DNA from: Calonectria ilicicola
Taxonomy: Eukaryota > Ascomycota > Sordariomycetes > Hypocreales > Nectriaceae
Direction of reading: 5' to 3'
DNA length: 64,000 nucleotides
NCBI GenBank assembly: GCA_020809705.1
Contig: CP085831.1
Location: forward strand, 5,332,001 to 5,396,000
Below, in pieces: positions 35,055 to 45,539 of this stretch (positions within the stretch are counted from its first letter, which is position 1; every line of letters starts with the position of its first letter). A model generated the notes under the pieces. That model was not told where the DNA came from. It searched no databases and saw only the letters and a program-made list of their open reading frames with translations. Made by a program: the position numbers and the translations under genes.

Positions 35055-35473
35055 GGTTGGTTTCTGGAACGTCCAATGTCCTTGTCGAACCAGGGGGCCC
35101 TCCGCTATTTCGCTACGGGATTTGAATCCCGTGTCGTAACTCGCTTCAGGGTAGCGCGTGTGGAGGCTGGGATAAACCCGACGAATCATCAGCGAGCTTC
35201 GGGCGAGGTCCGACTAGCGTCCGACCAACACCAAGAACTGCCCCGGGAATCGAGTCCGCATGTCCGTGAGGACGTCGTCAGCTGCCAACCGTCATTAGCA
35301 TTAGCTACATTGGGACATTGGGAGGCTTGATAGATCGTAGGGATGCATTTCGATACAGGGGAGAAGAGGAGACAATATTCAAGTTCGAGATATAAGTTAA
35401 CCGTCATGTCGCAATTAATTTATCGTCACTACTCAGTCACTCATCGACAACTATTCAACATTCTCATATCACA
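35055..35473. promoter_or_regulatory. divergent promoter, regulator/oxidoreductase
   Basis: The 419 bp lie between two outward start codons. It contains the palindrome described at 35116-35131 and no other gene. Confidence 0.6.
35116..35131. promoter_or_regulatory. CGG-N10-CCG palindrome, candidate Zn2Cys6 site
   Basis: The core is CGG at 35116-35118 and CCG at 35129-35131. It sits in a longer perfect inverted repeat, ACGGGATT-TG-AATCCCGT (35115-35132). The spacing equals that of Put3-type sites. It is 62 bp from the regulator ATG and 342 bp from the oxidoreductase ATG, fitting autoregulation plus control of the partner. Binding is inferred. Confidence 0.5.
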
Positions 35474-36575
35474 ATGGCCGTCAAGACTCTCAAAATCGCA
35501 TGTGCTGGCCTTGGTCGCATGGGCAAACGCCATGCCCTAAACTACCTCCACCGCACGCCCCGTGCTCATGTCGTCGCTGTCTTTACCCCGGATCCCAAGG
35601 AAATTGAGTGGGCCCAGGAGCATCTTGAGCCTGCGGGTGTAAAGATTTATACCGATTATGACGAGATGCTCAAGTTCCCCGGCTTGGAAGCTGTGGCCAT
35701 CGCCACCATCACGGCTGTTCATGCTGAGCAGTCCATCAAGGCCATTAACCATGGATTGCATGTATTTTCTGAGAAGCCCTTGAGTACCAGCGTTGAAGTT
35801 GTAAGTACCTTGCACATAAAATTGCTCCCTGCTTTGCGACTAATTAAGCTAGTCCCAATCTGTCGTCGATGCCGCTCAGGCCAACCCTCACCTAAAGGTC
35901 CTCTGCGGCTTCTCTCGTCGCTTCGACAGGTCCTACCGCGACGCCTACAAGCGAGTGGAGACAATCGGCAGTCCTGCTGTCTTCCGCTCCCAAACTTGCG
36001 ATAAACTCGATCCGTCAGGCTTCTTTGTTCAATACGCTGAATTTAGTGGTGGAATATTCGTGGACTGTAGCATTCACGACATTGATCTTGCTTTGTGGTT
36101 CCTTGGAGATGGCTGCGCGGTAAAAAGCGTCACTGCATCCGGCATCACTGCTGTAGAGCCGGACTTGAGGAAACACAAGGATGTCGACAATGGGGTCGGT
36201 ATCGTCGAATTTTGGAACGATAAAATTGCCTACTTTTACTGCTCGCGCATGATGGCTGCAGGCCAACATGATATGACTGAAATCATCGGACCCAAGGGCA
36301 AATTGGTTGTTAACGGAAACCCCATGTCTTCGCTCCTCGAGATGCATGAGCCCAACGGAGTTCGACGAGAGCTTCCCGCCAATTACTACGAGCGGTTTGA
36401 GTATGCTTTTGTCACCATGGCCAACGAGTTTACAGCCGCTTGTCTGGATAACACTCCACTACCGTTTGAGCTTTCCGGCGCAGTCAAGGCTCTCGCCATT
36501 GGTGTTGCCTTACAGGAGAGTATGAACACGGGCAAGAAAATTCTTTTCAGCGAGACAGGAGGTCGCATTGATTGA
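35474..36575 (+). CDS. Gfo/Idh/MocA-family oxidoreductase
   Basis: Exons 35474-35800 and 35853-36575, split by a 52-nt intron (gtaagt, ctaat branch, ctag), give 349 residues. The N-terminal Rossmann motif is GLGRMGKRHA near residue 12, the conserved EKPLS lies near residue 101, and the substrate-domain signature GGIFVDCSIHDIDLALWFLG carries the Asp and His pair used in catalysis by inositol dehydrogenases. The protein should oxidise or reduce a polyol or sugar with NAD(P). The closest named group is myo-inositol 2-dehydrogenase-like, but the substrate is not proven. The adjoining Zn2Cys6 gene is divergent. Confidence 0.93.
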
Positions 36576-36947
36576 TTACCAGCAATGTGAAATAAATAAA
36601 TAAACAAATAAATAAAAGCCATCGAAATAAATGAACCAACCTTCTTCACACGTCTCAAATCCATTCAATTGTCCAGTCGTTCCTTAAGATCAAGTGTTTC
36701 TGCCCTGAAGTGCATTTACATCAATAAAAACTAGATAATTGCATTGAGCTTTTGAGATGATTTGTGATCGTGACCAGTACAGGAAAGTTGGTTGAAATAG
36801 TGACATAAAGCTAAGTAGACCATTATGTCGACGTCAACCCAATTTCATGGAAAAGCTTGTCTTTCTCCTCTGGGGACTTGCGGTTGTAATTGTACAAGTG
36901 CTTGTCATGATACCATGCCTTATCCGGAAGTCAGTAAACCACTTCTG
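36576..36947. other. intergenic between convergent genes
   Basis: A short TAAA/AATAAA-rich run at 36590-36620 may serve as polyadenylation signal for the oxidoreductase. Nothing else is seen. Confidence 0.5.
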
Positions 36948-37657
36948 TCAAGAGGGAGAATGAAATCGTGCTTTGGATAGTTGCCAGATTGTGTCCAGTT
37001 TCAGTACATCACCCTTGTGAAACCCGTGCTTTTGATGCCAGTTTTCGGCTTCCTTCTTGGAAATACAGAGCTGGATCGTGGTACACGCAAACCGAACATC
37101 ATTCCACCATTTACTGGGTGGTGCGCTGAAAACCACATGATAGTCAGACAATGACGCCATGTGTTCAATTTCTCCACCGGCTAGCTTGACAACACATTCA
37201 CCATTCGAAGCTGTTAGACTTCTAATAGTGACTTCGGCAGGTGATAACATGGCAGCAAGACCGAAAGCACACCAAGCGCAATTAGCCCACCACGACTTGT
37301 CGCCCTGACTCTGTGCAATGAAAGTTAGTATAATGTGATAGCGGTACTGATTACATATTTCTTGCACTCACAACAGTGTACGCTGTAGGCCTGTAGGGAG
37401 GTTAGAGCGGGTAGATGGAAGATTGATAACACATACAGATGAGAAAAAGGGTGAGCCATAGCGATGGGAGTGGGCGATGGCACATTCTGGTCGTACAGTG
37501 TAAGATGGTGACCATCCCGGAGCCCTTCAAGATTTTTGACGACAGCAGGTTCATTCAAATCTGTGCATTTAGTCAGGTCTTCGATGGTAGGTGGTCGGCA
37601 TTCCTCCAATATGAACTTGAAGACTTCATATCTCACTTTCCTTTGGGTAGAATCCAT
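36948..37657 (-). CDS. alkylmercury lyase (MerB)-like protein
   Basis: Three exons, 37657-37437, 37390-37372 (19 nt) and 37310-36948, give 200 residues. The N-terminal third is a winged-helix-like segment (MDSTQRKVRYEVFKFILEE then PTIEDLTKC). The lyase domain follows with SWWANCAWCAFGLAAML, corresponding to the active-site AWCALD of bacterial MerB, and a second cysteine in DVRFACTTIQLCIS. The family ending WHQKHGFHKGD...IWQLSKARF is present. Bacterial MerB uses two Cys and an Asp; here the Asp position appears as Gly (AWCAFG). Organomercurial cleavage is therefore doubtful; metal or thiol chemistry on another substrate is possible. Confidence 0.8.
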
Positions 37658-38912
37658 GACGTCAGATGCGGTTGAGTATTGATGATGAGGAGATCAATTC
37701 CTGGCGCTGTTGCGCTTTGTAGATGTGTGGTGCAGATGTGTGGTGCTAGTACAATTTTGAAGTCACCGCTCGATTCAAGGGCTTGAGGCATTCTTATATC
37801 CCTTTAGATTGTGATAATGACAGCACTTCAAACCTGCTGTACGCTACTGATCGTGTCCAAGTCTACTATTAGGTTTCGCGCTAACTTACCACACAAGTCT
37901 AAAGAGGCAATAATTCCCCGTACTTCAAGATCATGGACGCAGTGCAAGGGCCCTGTCGCCCACGACGTGAGCCCGATTGATGTCCACTTTGCGCCTTTCG
38001 ACGACGCCCTCCGTTTGACATGCATCCGCATCGTGACATATGCCGTGAATTGCCTCAATTGACCCATATCTATGTGCAAAGTTTGACTCTTTTTGGCCTG
38101 GCACTATTGCAGGATGGGCACGGGCAATCGACATTGAATACAGGGAACATCAAGGCTGCGACCAAGAATGGCGCCTTGGTCACGCGACACCCGCCGAAGA
38201 ATATATGTGGTGATGGTATTTTGCCGGTGCGGTACCTTGCCTGTTACGATTTTAACCCAAGCAATTCAGCCGCGCAAGTGCTGCCCTGGAACTTGATGCA
38301 GCTGACATATTCTTAAGAGAATTCGGTTTTAATCTGGCGGGGCATGTTGTTTTTTCGTTGCAAGGAGATGATCATTTCATGCTTCAGTGGATCGACATTG
38401 CTTCACTCACATCTCTTGTTGTCCACTGAGTTTGCGTTCCCCCTGGGCTTTGAGACGCCGAGGAAAACAAGCACAAAAAGTAAAGGAACCACACAACATT
38501 AATGTAACAGTTAACCACATGATAACCCTACACTATCCAACTACTACATGAAAGTATTAAAATAAACTACAAAGTTAAAACACCTTTGCCCGTAAGAGGA
38601 TAGCAGCTACAAACTGCCATGCCGAACTCATAATACGCCTAATTGCCTAACAGAGACTTGCTTATCGCACATCCCTGAGAGAGGTACAAATGGGTATGAA
38701 CTCGTGACTAGGTTATCTCTATTCGGATAGCCCAGTATGTCTTTCTGCTCAAAAAGGAGATTGGTGGGGTGGCTTGGTGCTTTTAACCACTCACAGGCAA
38801 ACGTCTTGCTTGTTAGTCATCACAACGCGGGGTAAATTTAGGTAAAGGTAGATTCCATCACCGTGTATGGCAGCGACAGTTACGAATCCAAACAAATAAG
38901 GCTAGCAAGAAT
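37658..38912. other. intergenic, divergent, 1.25 kb
   Basis: Lies between the MerB-like and NACHT-ankyrin start codons. Frames at 37811-38316 overlap on both strands without a domain. Confidence 0.45.
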
Positions 38913-41900
38913 ATGGCCACGTTCAATGGGTCCGTTGGTGGTCCCAACGCCAACGTACTCGCGGGAGTTGCTGTAACTGGTGGCAACGTCAACATCAACT
39001 TCTCCGATCCATCCCAGGCCTCTGGGCAAGATGAGAGTGACGCTGGTCTTTTAAAAACGATAAAGGAATGCTTAAAGTCGCTGGCATTCTCTGATATCGA
39101 ATCCCGTTTTGACGACATTGAAGATGCCGCAGAGGGCACATGCGAGTGGCTACGTTCGCACAGTACTTGGGAAGAATGGCGATCATCTAATCGAAAATTA
39201 CTCTGGATCATGGGAAAGCCCGGATCCGGAAAATCAACACTCCTGAGGTTTGCCCTCAAACACATCCATGACCACATCCCGGAGCTTGAAGAAAACCATT
39301 GCGTGCTTCAATTCTTCTTCCACGGTCGAGGCCATGAACTACAAAAAACAGCTACCGGATTGTACCGCTCCCTGTTGTATCAGATGCTTCTCAAATTCCC
39401 CACTCAGATGGTCTATCTTGTTGAAGAATTCCAAAGGCGGCGAGATACGATCAGTGAGCCAGGAAAGTTCTGGCAGTGGAAATACCGTGATCTTCAATCC
39501 CATTTTCGATCGGCGCTAGTTGGAATTCTGAAAACCCACTCGATCTGGATATTTGTCGACGCGTTAGATGAAGGTGGCAGAGACGAGGCCAAAATATTGA
39601 TCAAAGAATTTGATTCAATACTGGAGTCGCGCCTCCCAACTGATTCAAAACTTCACATTTGCATCACCTGCCGTCATTATCCAATTTTGGATTCCATTCC
39701 GTCATTGAAAATAAATATGGAGTATGAAAATCGGCCCGACATTCGGGTATTTGTCAACCTCAAACTTTCGACTTCTGCCAAGCTTCAATCATCTGAGGTT
39801 CCTATGTTAATCAGCGAAAGGGCTGATGGGGTTTTCATGTGGGCAAAGCTTGTGACTGAACGATCTCTTGATTTCGATGACGACGGTTATGAATTCGATG
39901 AAATCAAATCAACACTCGACAGCACTCATTCGGAGTTGGATGACCTATATCAAACCATCATCGAAGATATGGGAAATGGGCCAGCTTCCATAAAACTGGT
40001 TCAATGCATCTGCTTTGCAATGCGGCCTTTATCCTTGACTGAATTGAGATGGATCCTGATAACGAATGGCCAAGAATCCCATAGCTCACTTCAGGGATAT
40101 GAAAACATGCGTGACTTCATTACTAATGATGAAATGATGGAAAAAAGGCTCAGACAGCTCTTACGAGGACTTGCGGAAACGAGTCTTCCGCCTAAAAATT
40201 CACCAAAATCCCGCAGTGTACAATTTATCCATCAATCTGTAAAGGACTTCTTCGTGGAAAGGGGATTATCAATCCTACTAGAACGCATGCAACGTAACAA
40301 CGGCGTGCCCCCAATTCCGAATTCACTAGTTGGAACAGCACATTGTCAACTGTCGAAGAGTTGCATTCACTATCTATCCGCTAGAGATTTGATGGCTCAT
40401 AATTTGACCCACCATACATATGAATTGTATAATCAGTTTCCGCTACTGCAATATGCTTTGTCATACTGGTTATCGCATATGAAAAACGCCGAACTATATG
40501 ACGCCTCTGAGGAGGACCTATTTCATTGTTTTAATTGGCCATCGGCAAAATTTGTCATAGGATGGAAGAGGCTCGTCAAGTTTGACAAAATTTCACCTCT
40601 GCAGGAAGAGGTGGCTCTTCACTTGCTCCTGCATTTTAAACTCCAAAAGTCTTTCCGTGCAAGCATACGAAGATCGGATCAGAATTCTATCGATGTCAAC
40701 GTAAAGGGCTATATGGATCAAACCCCGCTTTCCTTAGCTGCACAAATGGGCGATATCGATGCAATAGAAGTCTTGATGGGCACCGATGCAGTAGATCTCA
40801 ATGCAAAAGACAGATCTGGCTTAACACCGCTAGCTGCAGCAGTTCATCAGAAACAAGAAGAAGCCGCAAGGGTTCTGATGATGGATCCCAGAGTGGATAT
40901 CAACGTGAAAAGTTCCTGGGGATATTCAGCTTTGTCTTGGGCTGTGGAGAACAATTCGTTGGTTTTGGTGAAAGAATTCCTTGCCCACCCAAGGCTAGAT
41001 ATTTCCACCGTGGTCAGTACTGAGGATAAATCACCACTACAGATTGCAATGGCAGATTCTAATGTAGAATGTTTGAAATTACTTTACGAAGCTGTGAAAA
41101 AGAGCCATTATGACACCGATCGAGTCGAGAAACGGCTTCTTTTTTGGGCGGCCGAGACAGGGCATGCGAATATTGCACAGTTTGCTCTCAAGGTAGACAA
41201 ATCTAACGCAAATGCTCAAACCAACGGTGGTTGGACGCCTCTTTTGTTAGCTGCGAGACACGGACGTGATACGGTCGTTGAGCTTCTTTTCCAGACAGGC
41301 GACGTTGCTACAAATATCAGAGACCCCGTATATAACCGGACGCCATTAGTCTGGGCTACTCAAAGTGGAAACCCAAGGGTATTCGAGTTGATCTATGACC
41401 GAGGAAATCCTCTAATTGGTGGCGATTATGAGAATGAGGAAACACTTTTGTTATCCGCTGCGCAAGCAAAAGGAACAACTATCATTAGAACCCTTCTCCA
41501 GAAAATCAACCTGGATATTAACAGCAAAGACGAAGAAGGTCGAACAGCCCTGATCTGGGCGGTGAGGAACCAAGATGAAGAAATGACCAAATTTCTCCTC
41601 ACTGAAACCGAAGCTGATATTCATGTGGTTGATAAGCAAGGCTTTCGCCCGCTTGAATGTGCTGAAACAAATTTCGAATTGCTGCAATGGTTCTTGCATT
41701 CAAAGAAATTCGAGCTTGATAAAACAGATTTACTTGGTCGAACCATTATTTCCAGGGCTGCGGAGAGAGGAGACTTCGACACGGTCGTAGGCCTTGTCGA
41801 AGCCAAGGCAAATTTCTGTATTGCGGATAATGACGGCCGTGTACCTCTCTCTTGGGCCTCTGAGAATGGGCATTTGGAAATAACGTCGAAATTAATAGAA

Positions 41901-42212
41901 GCGAATGGAGACTGCATAGACGCGAGAGATATTCTTGGTCTTTCACCGCTTGCCAGAGCTGCTCGCAACGGTCACAAGGACTTAGTAGATCTACTGGTGA
42001 GAACAGGTCAAGTCGACATCAACGGGAGAGATCTGTCTGGCAGAACGCCTCTCTTCTTGGCGACGCAAAACGGCCATTTGGATGCTGCAAAGACTCTTCT
42101 GACAATCGGCAAGGCCGACATGGATATTGGGGATAATTCTGGGGATAATCCTCTTGGTTGGGCTTCCGAGCATGGGCAAGATGATGTTATCGAATTACTT
42201 TTATCAGTGTGA
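38913..42212 (+). CDS. NACHT-ankyrin STAND protein (fungal NLR-like)
   Basis: A single intronless frame of 1099 residues. The first 33 or so residues are rich in Gly, Asn and Val (GNVNINFSDPS) and have no globular look. Residues about 45-90 match the segment that usually precedes fungal NACHT domains (LKTIKECLKSLAFSDIESR and TCEWL). Walker A is GKPGSGKST at about 101-109; Walker B is IWIFVDALDEG at about 211-221. A winged-helix-like arm follows to about 600. From about 599 to the end are roughly a dozen ankyrin repeats (DQTPLSLAAQMGDIDAIEVL, RTPLVWATQSGNPRVFELI, and so on). Such proteins are intracellular switches linked to heterokaryon incompatibility and immunity. The trigger and effector are unknown. 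Confidence 0.95.
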   Translation: MATFNGSVGGPNANVLAGVAVTGGNVNINFSDPSQASGQDESDAGLLKTIKECLKSLAFSDIESRFDDIEDAAEGTCEWLRSHSTWEEWRSSNRKLLWIMGKPGSGKSTLLRFALKHIHDHIPELEENHCVLQFFFHGRGHELQKTATGLYRSLLYQMLLKFPTQMVYLVEEFQRRRDTISEPGKFWQWKYRDLQSHFRSALVGILKTHSIWIFVDALDEGGRDEAKILIKEFDSILESRLPTDSKLHICITCRHYPILDSIPSLKINMEYENRPDIRVFVNLKLSTSAKLQSSEVPMLISERADGVFMWAKLVTERSLDFDDDGYEFDEIKSTLDSTHSELDDLYQTIIEDMGNGPASIKLVQCICFAMRPLSLTELRWILITNGQESHSSLQGYENMRDFITNDEMMEKRLRQLLRGLAETSLPPKNSPKSRSVQFIHQSVKDFFVERGLSILLERMQRNNGVPPIPNSLVGTAHCQLSKSCIHYLSARDLMAHNLTHHTYELYNQFPLLQYALSYWLSHMKNAELYDASEEDLFHCFNWPSAKFVIGWKRLVKFDKISPLQEEVALHLLLHFKLQKSFRASIRRSDQNSIDVNVKGYMDQTPLSLAAQMGDIDAIEVLMGTDAVDLNAKDRSGLTPLAAAVHQKQEEAARVLMMDPRVDINVKSSWGYSALSWAVENNSLVLVKEFLAHPRLDISTVVSTEDKSPLQIAMADSNVECLKLLYEAVKKSHYDTDRVEKRLLFWAAETGHANIAQFALKVDKSNANAQTNGGWTPLLLAARHGRDTVVELLFQTGDVATNIRDPVYNRTPLVWATQSGNPRVFELIYDRGNPLIGGDYENEETLLLSAAQAKGTTIIRTLLQKINLDINSKDEEGRTALIWAVRNQDEEMTKFLLTETEADIHVVDKQGFRPLECAETNFELLQWFLHSKKFELDKTDLLGRTIISRAAERGDFDTVVGLVEAKANFCIADNDGRVPLSWASENGHLEITSKLIEANGDCIDARDILGLSPLARAARNGHKDLVDLLVRTGQVDINGRDLSGRTPLFLATQNGHLDAAKTLLTIGKADMDIGDNSGDNPLGWASEHGQDDVIELLLSV

Positions 42213-42876
42213 TTGTGTAGAAATGTACTGAGCTTGAGATCTCGGGGGCGGGGAATCTGTGTCAGCAACCACGGGAGCAAATTAACCTGGATTGGCGGAG
42301 ATTTGTGTTACAGAAGCATATAGCATTGAAGCTTGTTTTTTCTTTTCTCCAATATAATTTCCCCCATTTCTTAAAATCTTGTCTCCAGCAGTCACCACCT
42401 TAACTTAAGAACAATGTCAATGCATTTTTGCCGTCACGCCAAGCCGGGTCGTGATCGGAGTGGAGCCCGGTAGTGGCGAATGCAACCGGGAATCGTAGCA
42501 TTTCCCTCGGTGACGATATGAAGAGTCGCTGATTGAGAAATCAGTCCGTTTGGGCTTGGGCCGATTGCGGGGGTTCGGGAGGCGGGCCCATGAGGTTTTA
42601 CGACTGGGGCATGCGGAGATAATACAGGGAATCTCGGAGAACAGTTGAGGGGCCGAGATGACGAGCTCTTTTAGATTCATCTTAGTTACGATTACAAAGC
42701 TTCCTTTTGGAATTTCTGACAAGAAATCCCAGTATCCCTGTCGTTTTCCTTTACAACATCCACCGCCATCTCTCGCGGTAAAAATAGATGTAGCGAGTCG
42801 ACCCCAGAGAAGTCTTTTTCTTCATAGTTGCCAGAATTTGGTACCCAATTATCTTATTCTCTGTCGCACTCAAGTT
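42213..42876. other. intergenic, 0.66 kb
   Basis: MFS promoter region; no gene recognised. A CT-rich tract and CAACATCC elements precede the start. Confidence 0.45.
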
Positions 42877-44505
42877 ATGGCTTCAAAGACGGAAGATCCG
42901 CCAGGTACGGTTGAGGCAAGCAAAGTCAGTAATGCCATTCTGGCGGACAATGAGGTGCGCGAATTCTTATCAGCTCCATGTTGCAACAACAGTTCGCTCA
43001 CCGAATAATGCATTCAGATTACGTGGGACGGGCCCGATGACCCCGAAAATCCATACAATTGGCCCTCTTATCGCAAAATAATGACTGTAATTGTTTATTC
43101 AGCCAGCCAACTCGTGACCACCATGTCGGCCAGCATGGTGGCCCCAGCTATGGACGAAATTTTGCAGGATTTGCATATGAGTTCTTCTGCGGGTCAAATT
43201 GCATTTTCTGTCTTCTTTCTGGGTCTCGGCTTCGCGCCATTCCTTGTCGCAGCTTTTGCCGAAACGGTTGGTCGCAAGCCAGTGTGGATCGTGGGGAACG
43301 CATGGTACATTCTATGGAACTCCCTGTGTCCTGTAACGTTCACGCCCGCCATGATGATTGTCGGAAGATTGATGTCTGCTTCCGGTGCGAGTGTTGGCGT
43401 AACGGTGAGGTCTTGGGAGCCCATAAACTTGCGTTGGACAATTAACTAATTTTGATTGAAGCTGATTAATCCTGTCCTCGCGGACATGTACCACGCTAAG
43501 GATAGAGGCAAATCTCTCGCTGTGGCTGGCTTGTTGCCGTACATCGGGCCAGCATTAGGACCGATTGTAGGCGGCCTAGCTGCCCAAAACTTATGGTGGC
43601 CGTGGCTTTTCTGGATCCTTTCTATTTTCGATGCAGCGTTCCTACTCTTGGGAATTTTTATTTTGCGGGAAACATATGCTCCAGTCCTCCTCAGCCGAAA
43701 GGCAAAGGCGCTGGCACGGGCCAACAGTTCGAGAAGTCCAGCGCCAAAGTACGGTTTAAAGGCGTCGAACCTCCTCCTAGTTCGGGAAATGTTGCGACGC
43801 ATTCGCCCTGTCATTTCACGTCCAATTCGCTTATTGCTATTCCGACCGATAGTTCCACTTGTAGCCGTAGCCATGGCTATTGAGTTTGGTATTTATACGC
43901 TTGTTCTCTCAACATTTGCCTCGCTTTGGACTAATCAATACGGCCAATCGCAAACGTCTTCCAGTTTGCATTACATCGCTATCGCGCTCGGGGCGTTTGG
44001 TTGCGCCCAAATTGGCGGAAGACTTATGGACTTCATGTGGCACCGCCAGGTTGCTGCAGAACCAGGCAGGGAACCAACACCCGAGTATAGGGTTTCCTAT
44101 ATCATTGTCGGCCTAACGCCAATGATTGCTGGTCTATTCTGGTACGCATGGGCGGCAGAAAGGGGCGCGCATTGGCTAGTAGTTGACTTTGGTATCTTTT
44201 TCTTCACGATTGGAGGTTTTATGTTTACACAAGGTATATTGGCCTATTTGGTGGATGAATTTGGCAGCGCCCAAGCTGCCAGTGCAAGCGCCGCGACGAG
44301 ACTCTTCACCTATATCCTTGGATTCGCATTTCCCATTTTTGCCCCAACCATGTACGATAAACTTAGGTACGGCTGGGGTAATAGCCTGTTGGCGTTTTTG
44401 TTCATTGCATTTGCCTTTCCCATCATCGCGGTGATCTGGCTGTGGGGAGAAAGAATAAGGGCCATGGGAGTAAATAAACTTGGAGAGAAACAAATCATGG
44501 TCTGA
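42877..44505 (+). CDS. MFS drug/small-molecule transporter (DHA1-like)
   Basis: Exons 42877-42954, 43018-43404 and 43462-44505 give 502 residues. The spliced N-terminus reads ITWDGPDDPENPYNWP, the hallmark lead-in to helix 1 of fungal DHA1 transporters. Helices of the first half include GQIAFSVFFLGLGFAPFLVA, the loop motif ETVGRKPVW (motif A), and GRLMSASGASVGVT (motif C region). The central loop starts RETYAPVLLSRKAKAL, again typical. The second half has six further helices. It should export small molecules by proton antiport at the plasma membrane. It lies between two recognition-type genes and may export a toxin or metabolite; substrate unknown. Confidence 0.93.
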
Positions 44506-45539
44506 CTAGCCAATTGGCAGATTTTCACTGCAAACAAAAAATGAACTTGTCATTTTTGAGTAGAGATGGATGTGGCGCATCCCTGGCCTAGTGTCTACAC
44601 AGTATCCATCTCTCAAATGAAGGCTTGTGGGGGCTGGAGTCTCCCAAACCAATAAAGACTCACAAACACGTGATCTGTGAAAGAGACCTTGAAGCCTGGT
44701 AATATTCGGCCGAGGAGGAAGTACTGTTTTACTTTTTGCCAACTGGTACGCCCCACAAGCATTTCGGGTTCTCAGGGGATTCAGTGAACATGAAGCACTG
44801 ATTGTTCTTTTTGATGCTTCTCCTTTGAAATATAACGACGGATGGATTGATTCAATCAGCTTTCATAGTGCATCTTGAGTTTTATTTATGCCCCCTGCAG
44901 TACATCCTTCAAGCTTGGACCCTCATATCAAAATGCTCATTTTCTCCTTCGCCACAGGTTCGCAAGTACCTATACATAACCCCAGTGAGTTAGTTGGCTT
45001 AGATGGCGCCTAGTGGCGGCAGGCCATGAGGCTACTGTAAGCTCGCCTTCACTCACCTTTGGCGTTCTCCCTCCTCAACCACTTTTTTTTTTTTTTTACA
45101 ACAGAATGACGACATGTTACTGAGAAGACAGGTGTCTTGGTATTCTTGAAAATTCTCTACTCTATTGCCATGCTTCAATTAGAACCCTTCTACAGCGAGA
45201 ATTAAGAGATGCCATTGCCAGGTACGAGCCTTGCCATCGATCACGGGCGAAATTAGATGGGGTCCCCGCAAACCCCTTTTCCAGGTCTCAGTTTAGGATT
45301 AACCCTGTCAACGACATCAGGACAGATCGTGTCGCATCATCCAGAGACGAAGGATACCACTTCGCCAGCGGATTAAGAGCCTGCAGGCAGCCCTCCCGCC
45401 TACCTGGCGCAGATTCACCACAGGCGTTCCTTTGATCTGAAGACTGCGTCTAACTTGGCCTCGGCTGATGCGGCCACTTTTCCGAACTCCATATCCCGAT
45501 CGCGACCCACCCAGCGTCGAACGCTAATCACATCGCAGC
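44506..45539. other. intergenic, 1.0 kb
   Basis: A T tract of about 17 lies at 45083-45098. No gene is recognised; the region includes the promoter and leader of the phosphorylase-fusion gene. Confidence 0.45.

Noticed and set aside
35100..35180. Possible tRNA around the ACGGGATTTGAATCCCGT palindrome
   Set aside because: The palindrome can be drawn as a T arm, but no anticodon arm with a U33 loop and no acceptor stem can be paired with it.
42955..43017. Reading through the first MFS intron as coding
   Set aside because: Read-through gives a stop just before helix 1, whereas splicing restores the conserved WDGPDDPENPYNWP lead-in.
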